NCBI RefSeq assembly: GCF_003231285.1
Contig: NZ_QKNS01000011.1
Location: forward strand, 1 to 64,000
DNA length: 64,000 nucleotides
Source of the DNA: Hymenobacter sediminis
GTDB taxonomy: Bacteria > Bacteroidota > Bacteroidia > Cytophagales > Hymenobacteraceae
Direction of reading: 5' to 3'
Shown here: piece after piece, positions 17,081 to 26,095 of the stretch
Numbering within the stretch: the first letter of the stretch is position 1
How the letters are laid out: each line of letters opens with the position of its first letter
The notes under the pieces: model-generated
What the model was told of the DNA's origin: nothing
The model's input: the letters and a program-made list of their open reading frames with translations, nothing else
Databases searched by the model: none
Made by a program: the position numbers and the translations under genes

Positions 17081-18187
17081 ATGCCGCACCCTACCCTTTC
17101 CTACGTCCGCTTTGATGCCGGAGTAGAAGAAATTCAGCCCAACGAGCAGGCGCTCATCAATGAAACTGTGGAATCCATGGCCCGGGTCAACCGCTTCATG
17201 TTCGAGAAGCACCGCCACGCCATTCGCGACGCCCACGCCAAAAGCCACGGCATTCTGCGAGGGGAGCTGCACGTGTATCTCAACCTGCCCGAGCACCTGG
17301 CCCAGGGCCTGTTCCGGGAGCCCAAGGTGTACCCGATCATCATTCGCCTGTCCTCGGCTCCCGGCTCCATCGACCCCGATACGCAGTCAGCGGTGAAGGG
17401 CATGGCCGTGAAAATCATCGGGGTGGAAGGCAAGAAGTTTCTGGCCGACCAGGCCGACGAGGTCACCCAGGATTTCCTGCTGGTAAATGACACCATCATC
17501 CCAACCGGCGACATCAGGAGCTACCGCGACATGCAGCTGCGCCAGGAAAAGGTGATGACCCACGCCCCGGAGGTAGTCACTAAGCTCTTAACCGAGGCCG
17601 GCACGCTGGTAAACCAGGCCCTGGATGCCGTAGGCCTCAAGCAGGAAATTCCGCTGGTGGTGCCGCCTCACCCCAACAACCACCTGTTGGGCGAGACCTA
17701 TACTACGCTCGGGGCCATCCGCTTCGGCGACTACGTATCCAAAATCAGCGTGGCCCCGCTTTCCGTGAACGTGCAACAGCTGGCCGGGGAGCAGGTGAAG
17801 ATTACCGAGCCGGCTGGCTGGCGCGACCTGGTGGTAGACTTTTTCCGCACTCAAGGTGCCGAGTACGAGCTGCGTGCCCAACTCTGTACCGACCTGAAGA
17901 CCATGCCCGTGGAGGATGCCGCCGTGGACTGGCCCCAGGAACAGAGCCCCTACCAGCCCCTGGGCAAAATCGTCATTCCGGCTCAGGATGCCTTCAGCCC
18001 CGCCCGCCGGGCCTTCGCCGATGATGTGCTGTCCTTCAATCCCTTCCACTGCCTGCCCGAGCACCAGCCTCTGGGCTCCATCAACCGGGCCCGCATCAAG
18101 GCCTACGAAACCTCCACGGCCTACCGCCATCGCATGAACGCCCAGCCCCGCCTCGAACCCCGAGACATTAATCAGCTACCGGATTAG
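17081..18187 (+). CDS. Catalase-family protein (small, heme-binding type)
   Basis: A 368-residue protein of the catalase-like superfamily group found in many soil bacteria. It shows the HAKSHGILRGELHVYL block (His about residue 49-51 near the heme), RLSSAPGSIDPDTQSAVKGMAVK, the QDFLLVNDTIIPTGD segment, and the C-terminal SFNPFHCLPEHQPLGSINRAR, where catalases normally have the RxxxY heme ligand region followed by H-x-P-LG-x-x-NR. Members may act as peroxidases or lipid hydroperoxide enzymes rather than true catalases. ATG 17081 was chosen from the family start; it is followed by a terminator and the convergent AraC gene. Confidence 0.88.
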   Translation: MPHPTLSYVRFDAGVEEIQPNEQALINETVESMARVNRFMFEKHRHAIRDAHAKSHGILRGELHVYLNLPEHLAQGLFREPKVYPIIIRLSSAPGSIDPDTQSAVKGMAVKIIGVEGKKFLADQADEVTQDFLLVNDTIIPTGDIRSYRDMQLRQEKVMTHAPEVVTKLLTEAGTLVNQALDAVGLKQEIPLVVPPHPNNHLLGETYTTLGAIRFGDYVSKISVAPLSVNVQQLAGEQVKITEPAGWRDLVVDFFRTQGAEYELRAQLCTDLKTMPVEDAAVDWPQEQSPYQPLGKIVIPAQDAFSPARRAFADDVLSFNPFHCLPEHQPLGSINRARIKAYETSTAYRHRMNAQPRLEPRDINQLPD

Positions 18188-18215
18188 TTAGAGAGCCGAC
18201 GTACTACTCCTTTCC

Positions 18216-18247
18216 AAAAAGCCCCAACCATCCGGCTGGGGCTTTTT
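18216..18247. terminator. Bidirectional terminator between convergent genes
   Basis: AAAAAGCCCCA and TGGGGCTTTTT form the stem with a short loop. It separates the catalase-family gene and the AraC regulator, which converge here, and can serve both. Confidence 0.85.
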
Positions 18248-19530
18248 CATGAACTGGGTCGTGGAACTCCACTAGGCGGATAACCAGCCAGTTTTTTAAA
18301 CATGCGGTTAAACGTTGATTTCGAGTTGAAGCCACAGTCAAACGCAACCCCGACCAGTGAATAATGGGCGTAGCGCGGGTCGGCTAGCTGGGCCATAGCA
18401 GCCCGCACCCGGTAGCCATTCACAAAGTCGCTAAAGTTACAGTGGCAGCCCGTGTTAATGACCCGCGACAGCACACCGGGCGGAAGCTGTAAAGCCTGGG
18501 CCAACTCCGCTAGGGTTAACTCCGGCCGCAACCAAGGCTGCTCGTCCTCCATAAGCTGCAGCAAACGGGTATGGTGGGCTTGCAAGTCGCCGGGCAGCGC
18601 TACCGGCTCGGCCGGCAGCGAAGGCGATGCAGGAAAGGGAACAGGCCGGGGTTCTGACGGCAAGGTGGAAGGCTTTGACACCGAAGCCGACTCACGGGGC
18701 GCCGGGGAATGGCCAGCAGGAGCCGACAACCGTCGAATACGCAGGGCGTGAAGCGGACTACTGACCGCGGCATAATTGGCTTGCAGGCCCACCACGACTA
18801 GGCCGTAAATTAGCAATCCCTGCCCGGCATAGAAGTACCACGCCGATTCAAAGTCCAACACGCCTATCTCCTGCAGGCCGGTGAATAGTATTCCCAATCC
18901 CAGGCCGGCCACCTGTAGGAGCAGCAGGTGGCGCAACCCGGCAAAGCGGAGCCGTTCTGGATTAGAGAAATGGTCGTCGAGGTAGCGGTAATAACGGCGG
19001 TAGCCCGCCAGCACGCGGAGCGTGTAGGCCAGCAGCGAGGCGTAGCCCAGCAAAGCCAAGGGTAGTTGGGCCTGCTCCAGTACGCGGGCAGCATCGCCTT
19101 TTGTGCCATAAAAATCAGGTAGCTGCTGCTGGTGCAGGCCACGCCACCACAGCAGGTCATACCCGGCGGCTACCGCAAACAGCGCCACCTGCAGCAGGCC
19201 CGGTAGCAGGTGGCGGAGTACGGGCTGCGCCTGGCCGGGCCGCGTTAGGCAGCGGAAGTACAAGTAGTAGGCAGGCCCCAGAAGCAGCGCTGGCTGCCAG
19301 GGGATATAGAACATAATCGTGGTATGGGCGTCATGACTATCGTACCAGCCGGCAAAGCCCAGCAGCCACTGCGCGACGCTCAACGTCGGTAGCCAGAGCA
19401 GCAGGGCCAGCCAAGCGTCAGGCGGCGTCGCCCGCCGTAGGGCTCGCCCCAGCAGCCACAGCGAGATCAGTACTCCCGGCACCACGAAGGGCAACAGCCC
19501 GGAGCTATATCCATTGAAGCGAAACAACAT
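18247..19530 (-). CDS. AraC-family transcription factor with N-terminal membrane domain
   Basis: A 427-residue protein. The first about 240 residues contain seven or so hydrophobic segments, as in the membrane-anchored AraC regulators of Bacteroidota; a Pro/Ser-rich linker follows (about 265-310), and then the AraC helix-turn-helix pair (LTLAELAQALQLPPGVLSRVIN and YSLVGVAFDCGFNSKSTFNRMFKK) at about 335-425. It is likely to sense a signal at the inner membrane and regulate nearby genes. It is encoded downstream of the DoxX-type gene on the same strand with a gap of 65 bp, so the two may be co-expressed. Confidence 0.9.
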   Translation of the reverse strand: MLFRFNGYSSGLLPFVVPGVLISLWLLGRALRRATPPDAWLALLLWLPTLSVAQWLLGFAGWYDSHDAHTTIMFYIPWQPALLLGPAYYLYFRCLTRPGQAQPVLRHLLPGLLQVALFAVAAGYDLLWWRGLHQQQLPDFYGTKGDAARVLEQAQLPLALLGYASLLAYTLRVLAGYRRYYRYLDDHFSNPERLRFAGLRHLLLLQVAGLGLGILFTGLQEIGVLDFESAWYFYAGQGLLIYGLVVVGLQANYAAVSSPLHALRIRRLSAPAGHSPAPRESASVSKPSTLPSEPRPVPFPASPSLPAEPVALPGDLQAHHTRLLQLMEDEQPWLRPELTLAELAQALQLPPGVLSRVINTGCHCNFSDFVNGYRVRAAMAQLADPRYAHYSLVGVAFDCGFNSKSTFNRMFKKLAGYPPSGVPRPSS

Positions 19531-19595
19531 AGGGGTAAAAGTAGGCCCTTACGTTGAATGGAATACGCCTCGTTCACTTAGCTGTTGAAAGCCCG

Positions 19596-20462
19596 TTAGG
19601 GCGTAGGTGCCACGTTAAATGTTGCCCGGTAAACGGTCGTGTCCCCGCGGGCAAACCACACCTGCCGGTTGGGCTGTCCTGGCAGCTCGTACTGCCCGTC
19701 GCGGGTAAACTTTACTTCCGTGTAGGCATAGCCGGTCACGGTGGTAATGACCAGCCGATAGAGGCTATCCGGACCGGTAGGCTGAAGCAGCGTGTCGCGT
19801 TCCCAGTCCAACGGGTTATCACGGCCCCGCAGTCCAACTGTCTTGCCCCCATCGGGTACCCGGAGCAGATAGACCACCGTTTTGGGAGTAGCCTGCTGCA
19901 CGCAGCTCGGCAGGCCTATCGCCAAGACGAGTAATAACCCCATCCGCGCTGGCCGCTGCCCGCCCGACCCAAGCCAGCCAGTTAAGAGATAGTCCAGCCC
20001 GAAGCGGCCACTACCCAGTACCAGCGCCGGCAAGCAGGCCCAGATAAAACCGATAGCAGGCAGCATGTTCCACAGCCCCTGGCCTGCCTGCTGCCAGAAG
20101 GCGGCCACCAACAACGTACACATGTTGAGAAAGGCCGCCAGCCGGGTTTGTAGTCCCAGCACCAGCAACAGGCCACCCACCGCTTCACTAAAGGCGGCTA
20201 TCCAGGCAAAAAAAGCGGGAAATATGGCGAAGACTCCACCGAAGACGGCTACATCATTTGGAAACCAATAAGCCACCTCAAAGAACCCTAAGTTGTTCTC
20301 GGGCGGCGACCAGGGCAAGCCAAACTTCACGGCCCCGAAGCTGGTGGCCAGCAGGTAACCCCCGATTGCGCGCGGCAGCAGGAGCAAGGCATCCTGCCAC
20401 CAGGCCGGCAACAGAACGGGTTGAACAAGGCGACGGAATACCGGTAGCACGTGAGGCAGCAT
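19596..20462 (-). CDS. DoxX-like membrane protein with a C-terminal beta-rich extension
   Basis: A 288-residue protein whose first about 165 residues have four hydrophobic helices in DoxX style (LLPRAIGGYLLATSFGAVKFGLP at the first helix, FAWIAAFSEAVGGLLLVLG at the second). Then a second signal-like segment (MGLLLVLAIGLPSC, Cys about residue 190) and a roughly 100-residue soluble beta-rich domain follow (VYLLRVPDGGKTVGLRGRD, then YTEVKFTRDGQYELPGQ). It looks like a fusion of a DoxX protein to a lipoprotein, or two genes joined by loss of a stop codon. It is upstream of, and co-directional with, the AraC regulator. Confidence 0.75.
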   Translation of the reverse strand: MLPHVLPVFRRLVQPVLLPAWWQDALLLLPRAIGGYLLATSFGAVKFGLPWSPPENNLGFFEVAYWFPNDVAVFGGVFAIFPAFFAWIAAFSEAVGGLLLVLGLQTRLAAFLNMCTLLVAAFWQQAGQGLWNMLPAIGFIWACLPALVLGSGRFGLDYLLTGWLGSGGQRPARMGLLLVLAIGLPSCVQQATPKTVVYLLRVPDGGKTVGLRGRDNPLDWERDTLLQPTGPDSLYRLVITTVTGYAYTEVKFTRDGQYELPGQPNRQVWFARGDTTVYRATFNVAPTP

Positions 20463-20683
20463 GAGAGGAAAGTGAGAGGGTGAAAAAATAGAGTCCTCAA
20501 AGGTCTTGTCAACACCTGCTTCCCATGCCTCAATTTGCTATAGTAGGTCGTCTCAAATTATACATTGAGACGCATTGCTTCCTAGATTAAGCGCTTCACT
20601 GATTGTTTGCCCCCATCTTATGAATGAACCGCCGGTTGCCAGCATACCTGCGGTTTTGACGCCATATTCCTAACCACAGTTAG

Positions 20684-20794
20684 ATCTCCAAGTTGGAACG
20701 TAACCCCTCGAACGTGACCCTTGATACCCTACGCAAGGTGTTCGGCGTTATGCAAACAGTCATCAAGATTCAGGTAGTACTGCAAGCACAGTAA
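20684..20794 (+). pseudogene. C-terminal fragment of an XRE-type helix-turn-helix protein
   Basis: The peptide ISKLERNPSNVTLDTLRKVF and a short tail up to TAA 20792-20794 match the end of XRE-family regulators (recognition helix ending ISKLE, then a DLTL-type helix). The frame is blocked immediately upstream by TAG 20681-20683 and TGA 20657-20659, so the N-terminal part with most of the DNA-binding motif is lost. It is a remnant sitting between a DoxX gene and an SDR gene. Confidence 0.6.
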
Positions 20795-20796
20795 GC

Positions 20797-20824
20797 AAGC
20801 CCCGACCATCCGGCCGGGGCTTTT
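20797..20824 (+). terminator. Intrinsic terminator after the XRE fragment
   Basis: AAGCCCC and GGGGCTTTT form a stem with internal extra pairs, ending in a T run. It lies directly after the stop codon of the helix-turn-helix fragment and before the SDR gene. Confidence 0.75.
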
Positions 20825-20949
20825 CTGTTGCCACCTGTCGTAGCAACAGGTGCCAACCGGCTCAGGCGCACGGTGTACTCAGGCTGCCGATCGATAACGT
20901 TCCCCTGGCCCTCCTCGTTAAGCAAGCAACGCTTTCTATCCCCAGCCTG

Positions 20950-21672
20950 ATGACGTACGCCCTGATCACCGGTGCCAACAAAGGCATCGGCTACGAAACA
21001 GCCCAGCAGCTACTGCACGCCGGTTACTTTGTCTTTCTGGGCTGCCGCGACGCAGCCAGCGGGCAGCAGGCGCAACACCGCCTGCAAGAGGCCGGTTATG
21101 ACCAAGTGGAAGTGATTTCCCTGGACGTGACCAGTGACGAGTCGGTGCAGCAAGCGGTGGCAGCGGTACGCCGGCGCACGCCGCATCTGGATGCCTTGGT
21201 CAACAATGCCGGTATCCCCAGCCAAGATCTCACGCAGCTGCCTTCCGCTACGGCACTGGCTGATTTCTACTCCCTGTTCGAAACAAACTATTTCGGGGTG
21301 GTACGCACGACGCAGGCCTTTCTGCCCTTGTTGCGCCAGGCTGCTCACCCGCGCATCGTCAACCTTTCTTCCAGCCTGGGCTCGCTGACGCTGCAAGCCG
21401 ACCCCACGTGGGAGTATTACGAGGTTAAACCCGTCACCTACTGCACGTCAAAGGCCCTGGTCAATGCCTGGACGATCCTGCTGGCGCATGAGCTGCGCGA
21501 TACGCCATTCAAAGTCAACGCCGTCAATCCGGGACAGACGGCGACCGATTTTACCGGGCACGTAGGTCATTCGCCGGCGCACGCCGCACAACTAGTAGCA
21601 AACTATGTACAGCTACCCCCGAGCGGTCCTACGGGTCAGTTCTTCAGTGAAGACGGCCCGACCCCCTGGTAG
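20950..21672 (+). CDS. Short-chain dehydrogenase/reductase (SDR)
   Basis: A 240-residue classical SDR. The NADP(H)-binding TGANKGIG motif is at residues 7-14, an NNAG motif at about 86-89, the catalytic Ser in NLSSSLGSL (about 140), and the Tyr-x-x-x-Lys in TYCTSKAL (about 159-163). PGQTATDF follows as in the carbonyl reductase-like subgroup. It would oxidise or reduce an alcohol or ketone; the substrate cannot be told. It stands alone with a terminator on its upstream side. Confidence 0.93.
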   Translation: MTYALITGANKGIGYETAQQLLHAGYFVFLGCRDAASGQQAQHRLQEAGYDQVEVISLDVTSDESVQQAVAAVRRRTPHLDALVNNAGIPSQDLTQLPSATALADFYSLFETNYFGVVRTTQAFLPLLRQAAHPRIVNLSSSLGSLTLQADPTWEYYEVKPVTYCTSKALVNAWTILLAHELRDTPFKVNAVNPGQTATDFTGHVGHSPAHAAQLVANYVQLPPSGPTGQFFSEDGPTPW

Positions 21673-21795
21673 CGTTGCCTGTCTTCCCCTGCGCGGGTAT
21701 GAGCTTACATTCAGCAAGTGAGCAGGTTACTTTAGGTTATCGAAAGGCGATTCCGTCACGGCCACCACCAGCAACTTGGCCAGCACTAGTAAGCG

Positions 21796-21921
21796 CTATG
21801 GATTGGGCGCTTGTTGCCACAACTCCTGCAATTCGGCCTCTGTATAAAGCGCAAACGATAACCTTAAGGTGTCCGCTTCGTCCAAAAGTTGTAACTCGTC
21901 CTCTGTAATCATAGCACTCAT
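21796..21921 (-). CDS. Possible small acidic protein (41 residues)
   Basis: From ATG 21921 the frame reads MSAMITEDELQLLDEADT, then LRLSFALYTEAELQELWQQAP, ending at a stop at 21796. The regular amphipathic pattern suggests a real helical peptide or the N-terminal piece of a longer protein. The IS1182-like reading frame ends across its start, so the copy sits against this gene. Confidence 0.4.
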   Translation of the reverse strand: MSAMITEDELQLLDEADTLRLSFALYTEAELQELWQQAPNP

Positions 21922-23378
21922 ACATAGGCGGAATAGAACAATTGAACTCGTCTGACAAGTTGAATTACCTTAACTAGCGGCTTATCATAAAACGAGTGGC
22001 TGTTGCAAAAGTAGAGCAGGAGCCAACAAAATGGATCAGGTAGTGGTAGCGCTATCACCTGACTGCCTTGCTGCAGTGCGTTGAAGTAGAGCCACTTCTT
22101 CAGATTATAGGCCATCGCGGCGGCATATAGGACTTTCGCGGCGCCTGCTTGGCCTTTCTTGCTGAGGTGGCGCAAGCCATAATACGTAATCAAACTGCCC
22201 AGTACGGGTTCTACGGTGGCGGCCCGCAGCCGCAGCATCCGTTTACCTACGCGGGTGGCCAAGCGCTCGAGCATACGGTCATACTGGGCTTTGTAGGGCG
22301 TATGATGTAGCCGCTTCTCCTTGGCCTTCTTGCCCTTGCACTGCTCCCGCATTGGGCAGATCTTGCAGTCCGCGGCCTTCGCCATGTAGCGTTTCTTGGC
22401 GTTTCCCTGGGGATCGACGAACAGCTTGTGAAACGTGAGTTGTTTGCCCTGAGGGCAGATGTAGCTATCACTGTCGGCATGGTAGGTAAAGCCCGCGCGC
22501 TCCGCCTTGTACATGCCGTGGGCCTGAATATAACCAGTCAGACCACGCGCTTCTAGTTGCTCGTAGTTCTCGCCGGAATAATAGCCCGCATCCGCAACGA
22601 CGGTGGTCATTCCCATACCTAAGGTCTTCAGCCGCTGCTGGGTCGAGTCGACAATGGCGAGCAGATATCGGCTGTCACGCCAGTCTGCTAGGTCCGCATG
22701 GATGTGGGTAATCACGTGCCGGGCCGAATCGACACTCACACTGGCCGTATAGGCTAACTGGCGCGGCTTGCCCGACTTGAAGGCAATCCGTGCCTCCGGA
22801 TCCGAGGGGCTGTAGTGGGTGAGGTTGCTGACGAGTTGCCCCGCTTTTTTGGGCGCAGCTTTTCGGATCGCCGCATGGTAGCGCTCGATGTGCCGTAAGC
22901 GGTATGGTGTAGCCGTTATAGGTGGGGTTTGGGCCGTGCCCTTCGTGGGGCTCGCCTCCATCGCCCCGCCAGCAAGCTTGGGCTTGAGTCGGCTCATGGA
23001 CGCATTGGCTTTGATGTAGGCCGAGTCCAGCACCTGGGTATGACCACTCACCAGCCCTCTCTGAATACACAGACCAACAATATGGGTGAAGCAGGTTTCA
23101 AAGACGGAAACGGGCAGGCGTTGTCGGGTGCGCGACAGGGTACTGTGCCAAGGCAGCGGTTGCGCGAGATCATACCCAAGAAAGGCGCGGATGCCTAGAT
23201 GCAGCTGGGCCAGTTCTAGCAGCTTGCGGTCGGAAGTGATATTCTCGAAGTGCTCGACCAAAAGCAGCTTGACAAACACGACAGGGTCTAGCGAGGGCCG
23301 GTCACCTGCGCTGTAAAAAGGCGCAAACAGGGGCCGGAAGAAGCTGAAGTCAATAGAGTGGTCGATCATCTTCAACAA
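21918..23378 (-). pseudogene. IS1182-family transposase, N-terminally truncated
   Basis: This DDE-type transposase frame (486 codons) has the LDPVVFVKLLLVEHFENI block, LDSAYIKANASM (first Asp), VVADAGYYSGENY (second Asp) and the EPVLGSLITYYGLRHLSKKG block (Glu). A Cys cluster (CKICPMREQCKGKK) is typical of this family. The N-terminus starts at LLKMIDHSIDF, so the first about 30 residues are missing. The reading frame has no stop codon inside the element: it continues through the terminal repeat (YFCNSH) and stops 78 bp outside at 21918. It shares about 80% of its sequence with the second copy at 31.6-32.3 kb. Confidence 0.85.
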
Positions 23379-23380
23379 CC
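21996..23380 (-). mobile_element. IS1182-like element, 5'-truncated copy
   Basis: The 3' terminal repeat GTGGCTGTTGCAAAAGT starts at 21996. At the other side, no matching repeat exists: the transposase sequence starts abruptly at about 23380 within the reading frame of another gene (the lipoprotein-like gene on the same strand). The family normally has about 30 more N-terminal residues and a terminal repeat, so about 150-200 bp of the element are missing. Confidence 0.8.
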
Positions 23381-23727
23381 AATACGGTAAGGGCCACCTG
23401 TTCCCCTTTCCGAAGCTTCAGCTTCTTGACGTCAACCCGATAGTACCCGATGAAACCCGCCCGGATACGATACTTGCCCGGGAGGAGCTCTGCTCGAAAA
23501 CGGCCAGCCGTATCCGTCGTGAGCATCACCCCGTTGACTGCCACCATGGCCACTTTCAACGGCTGCTTCGAGGCTGCGGTGAGAATGCATCCGGTCAGAA
23601 TACTGCTTTGGGTGGAGGCTACTTCCCGTCGGATGGTATATGTCCCATGAGCGGACTGTGCATAGCTAGGCAAGCTGGCGCAACAACAACTTAAGAAGAA
23701 GCAACAAGAGGCGAAGTAGACGTTCAA
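23350..23727 (-). pseudogene. Secreted carboxypeptidase-regulatory-like protein, 3' end replaced by an IS
   Basis: The gene starts with a signal peptide (MNVYFASCCFFLSCCCASLPSYAQS) and continues with a beta-sandwich of the carboxypeptidase-regulatory-like type: TGCILTAASKQPLKVAMVAVNG, TTDTAGRFRAELLPGKYRIRAGFIGY. The reading ends VALTVLVVEDDRPLY, where the last residues already lie in the IS1182-like copy. Such domains in Bacteroidota often start TonB-dependent outer membrane proteins, so a much larger gene was probably lost downstream. Confidence 0.7.
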
Positions 23728-24018
23728 GCAAGTAGTGTTTTCCGAAGATAGCTTATCAGTGTATATGACACGTCTCTCTTAGTGTGTTTTCTTTACATAA
23801 TCCTTGTTATATACCTCAAGTTGGAAAAGTGGTAGATTATTGGCTGGCACTGCTGCCACACGTATGATGGTATATTTTTAGGATGAGTCCTTCTGATAGA
23901 GTTCTGTTTCTTAAGGCAACGCGTCAAGTGCGAGCCATGCCATTGCCCTTTGATGAATAATATTTCAAATTATGGGGTCTACCGTATGCCAAAGCTACCT
24001 CGTGAGCATCTGGTAAGT
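23728..24018. other. AT-rich intergenic segment of about 290 bp
   Basis: This segment separates the divergent gene remnant at 23350-23727 and the plug-like gene at 24019. It is less GC-rich than the flanks and likely holds promoters for both, but I could not place a promoter with confidence. Confidence 0.3.
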
Positions 24019-24633
24019 ATGCGTCCCTTTCTCGGTTTCTCGTTCGTCTTTCTGCTCTTGGCCAGTGGGCCTACGCTCGGCCAAACCCATTCGGCACCGA
24101 CAGGCCCGGACAATGCGGCTTGGTTGGACAGTGTGCAACACCTCTCGTTGCCCCAGCAAGTCGCTGCCGTGCGGCGGCGCGCGTGGCGCGACACGCTGCT
24201 GGCTCCTTATCAAACGCCAGTGTGTGGGATGGGCATAGCCGGTACCCCGGGCCGCGAAGCTTCCGCTCGGGGGCTGGCCACTCCCCCCAAGCCTGCTGGC
24301 TTCCCCTTGGTCTATGTGGTCAATGGGCGGGCGTTCTATCACAACGATGCAGCCACGGTTCGCCAGTGGCAAGGCCTGTTGCGCCACCAGCCTGTCCGGC
24401 AGGTGACGCTCCTGCGCGATATGGCGGCGATAGCCCTCTATGGCTCGCGAGCGGCCTATGGGGTCGTGGTCTTATCCAGTACGAAGGTAAAACGCCGTTC
24501 ATATCGAGCAGGATGCCAGCACCCAACGTCAGTCCTCTTCGGACTTAGCAGGTTAGATAGCCCAACTCCTATACTCCAATCCTGGCGGGTACTGCCCAGC
24601 CCCAGCTGTTCTGTTGGAGCCGCTGCTCCCTAA
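24019..24633 (+). CDS. Secreted protein with a TonB-receptor plug-like segment
   Basis: From ATG 24019 a signal peptide (MRPFLGFSFVFLLLASGPTLG) leads into a protein of about 204 residues. The segment FPLVYVVNGRAFYHNDAATV, QVTLLRDMAAIALYGSRAAYGVVVLSS matches the signature loop of the plug domain of SusC-type TonB-dependent receptors (xxDAAAIYGSRxxNGVVLIT). There is no beta barrel. Short plug-only proteins of this kind occur in Bacteroidota and may interact with TonB; this one may also be a remnant. The C-terminal 50 residues look unstructured and could be frame-shifted sequence. Confidence 0.55.
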   Translation: MRPFLGFSFVFLLLASGPTLGQTHSAPTGPDNAAWLDSVQHLSLPQQVAAVRRRAWRDTLLAPYQTPVCGMGIAGTPGREASARGLATPPKPAGFPLVYVVNGRAFYHNDAATVRQWQGLLRHQPVRQVTLLRDMAAIALYGSRAAYGVVVLSSTKVKRRSYRAGCQHPTSVLFGLSRLDSPTPILQSWRVLPSPSCSVGAAAP

Positions 24634-24799
24634 CCCCGTGGGGCAACCTACTTTATCCCTATCCTATTCAGGAACATCGTGTTCATTCAACTCTTGGCGA
24701 TTGGGTTAGCCGTATAAATAATAGGGGAGGCATTTCCTTGACACTAGGTGCTGCCTGAACACCCCCGGCCATACGGTACTATTGTGTATGTTACATCCC

Positions 24800-25957
24800 A
24801 TGCGCTACCGATCTCTCGTCCTTCTCATCCTGCTTCCGGCCTGTCAATTTAGTGACAAGCCCGCACAAGTGCTGAATCCACCCCCACCCGCCCAGGAAGC
24901 CGTCCAGCAACACCAGACTACCAGCCGCACGGTCAGCACGCTGGCTGGTAGAGCGGGTAGCAAAGGCAATGCCGATGGCACGGGATCGACGGCTCGTTTC
25001 TTCAGCCCCCAGGCCGTGGCCGTCGATGCGTCGGGCACGGTATACGTGGCCGACGGGAACAATAACTCGATCCGCAAAATTACGACCGCAGGCCACGTAA
25101 GCACCCTGGCCGGCGCCATGAACGCATACGACCCCAAGGTGGCGTGGGCCTTTGGCGAGCGGGGCAGTCGGGATGGCACCGGCGCGGCGGCGCGGTTCAA
25201 CTATCCTTCGGGTGTGGCCGTGGATGCGGCGGGTAGCGTGTACGTGGCTGACCAACATAACCACACCATCCGCAAGATTACGGCGGCGGGCGTGGTCAGC
25301 ACGCTGGCGGGCATGGCAGGGGAGCCGGGCAGTGTTGACGGCCCGGGTACGGCAGCCCGCTTTTATGCCCCAACAGGCGTGGCCGTGGACGCAGCCGGCA
25401 CGGTGTATGTGACCGACGTAGGCAACTTCACTATCCGCAAGATTACGGCAGCAGGCGTGGTCAGTACGCTGGCCGGCACGGTGGGTAGCCGAGGCAGCAC
25501 CGACAGCACCGGCCGGGCGGCTCGATTTGGCGCTCCCCACGGCATAGCCGTGGACGCGGGGGGCACGGTATATGTGACGGACGTATTCAACAACACCATT
25601 CGCAAGATTACGGCCGCGGGAGTAGTCAGCACCTTGGCCGGGAGGGCGGGTAACCGAGGCCGGGCCGACGGCCGGGGCACGGGGGCTGCTTTCCATTCCC
25701 CCTCGGGCGTGGCCGTGGATAGGAAGGGAATGGTCTATGTGGCTGACTCGGAAAACGGGGCCATCCGCCTCATCACCCCAGCAGGGGTGGTCAGCACGCT
25801 GGTGGGCCCGTCCCGCGCCAAAGGCAGCACCGACGTTCCCGGCGCGGCGGCTCGCTTCAACTACCCGATGGGCGTACCGATGGGCGTAGCCGTGGATGCG
25901 GCAGGAACCGTGTATGTGGCTGACCGATATAACCACACCATCTGGGCGATGAAGTAG
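24800..25957 (+). CDS. NHL-repeat lipoprotein
   Basis: A 385-residue lipoprotein (lipobox LLILLPAC, Cys at about residue 15). It contains six regular repeats of about 55 residues of the form VSTLAG..G..G..DG.G..ARF..P.GVAVD..GTVYVAD..N..IRKIT.AG, each corresponding to one NHL blade, so the domain should be a six-bladed beta propeller. It is probably exposed at the cell surface and binds protein or carbohydrate partners. The repeats are highly alike, which also creates an internal repeat structure in the DNA. It is followed 140 bp later by a second lipoprotein gene. Confidence 0.88.
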   Translation: MRYRSLVLLILLPACQFSDKPAQVLNPPPPAQEAVQQHQTTSRTVSTLAGRAGSKGNADGTGSTARFFSPQAVAVDASGTVYVADGNNNSIRKITTAGHVSTLAGAMNAYDPKVAWAFGERGSRDGTGAAARFNYPSGVAVDAAGSVYVADQHNHTIRKITAAGVVSTLAGMAGEPGSVDGPGTAARFYAPTGVAVDAAGTVYVTDVGNFTIRKITAAGVVSTLAGTVGSRGSTDSTGRAARFGAPHGIAVDAGGTVYVTDVFNNTIRKITAAGVVSTLAGRAGNRGRADGRGTGAAFHSPSGVAVDRKGMVYVADSENGAIRLITPAGVVSTLVGPSRAKGSTDVPGAAARFNYPMGVPMGVAVDAAGTVYVADRYNHTIWAMK

Positions 25958-26095
25958 CAGGGGATAGTTGGCCTGAAGCGCCAGCATCGCCTGCCGCAGG
26001 GTAGAGGTGGCAGGCAATCGACCGCAACAAGTGAATTCACGCTTAACCTAAGCACGCAATTAAGGTGCCCCTTCCTGGATAGGACGCTTTATCTT

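Noticed and set aside
24791-26017. 408-residue minus-strand frame opposite the NHL-repeat gene
   Set aside because: It is the shadow of the GC-rich repeats of the plus-strand gene and shows only low-complexity His/Arg/Ala-rich sequence.
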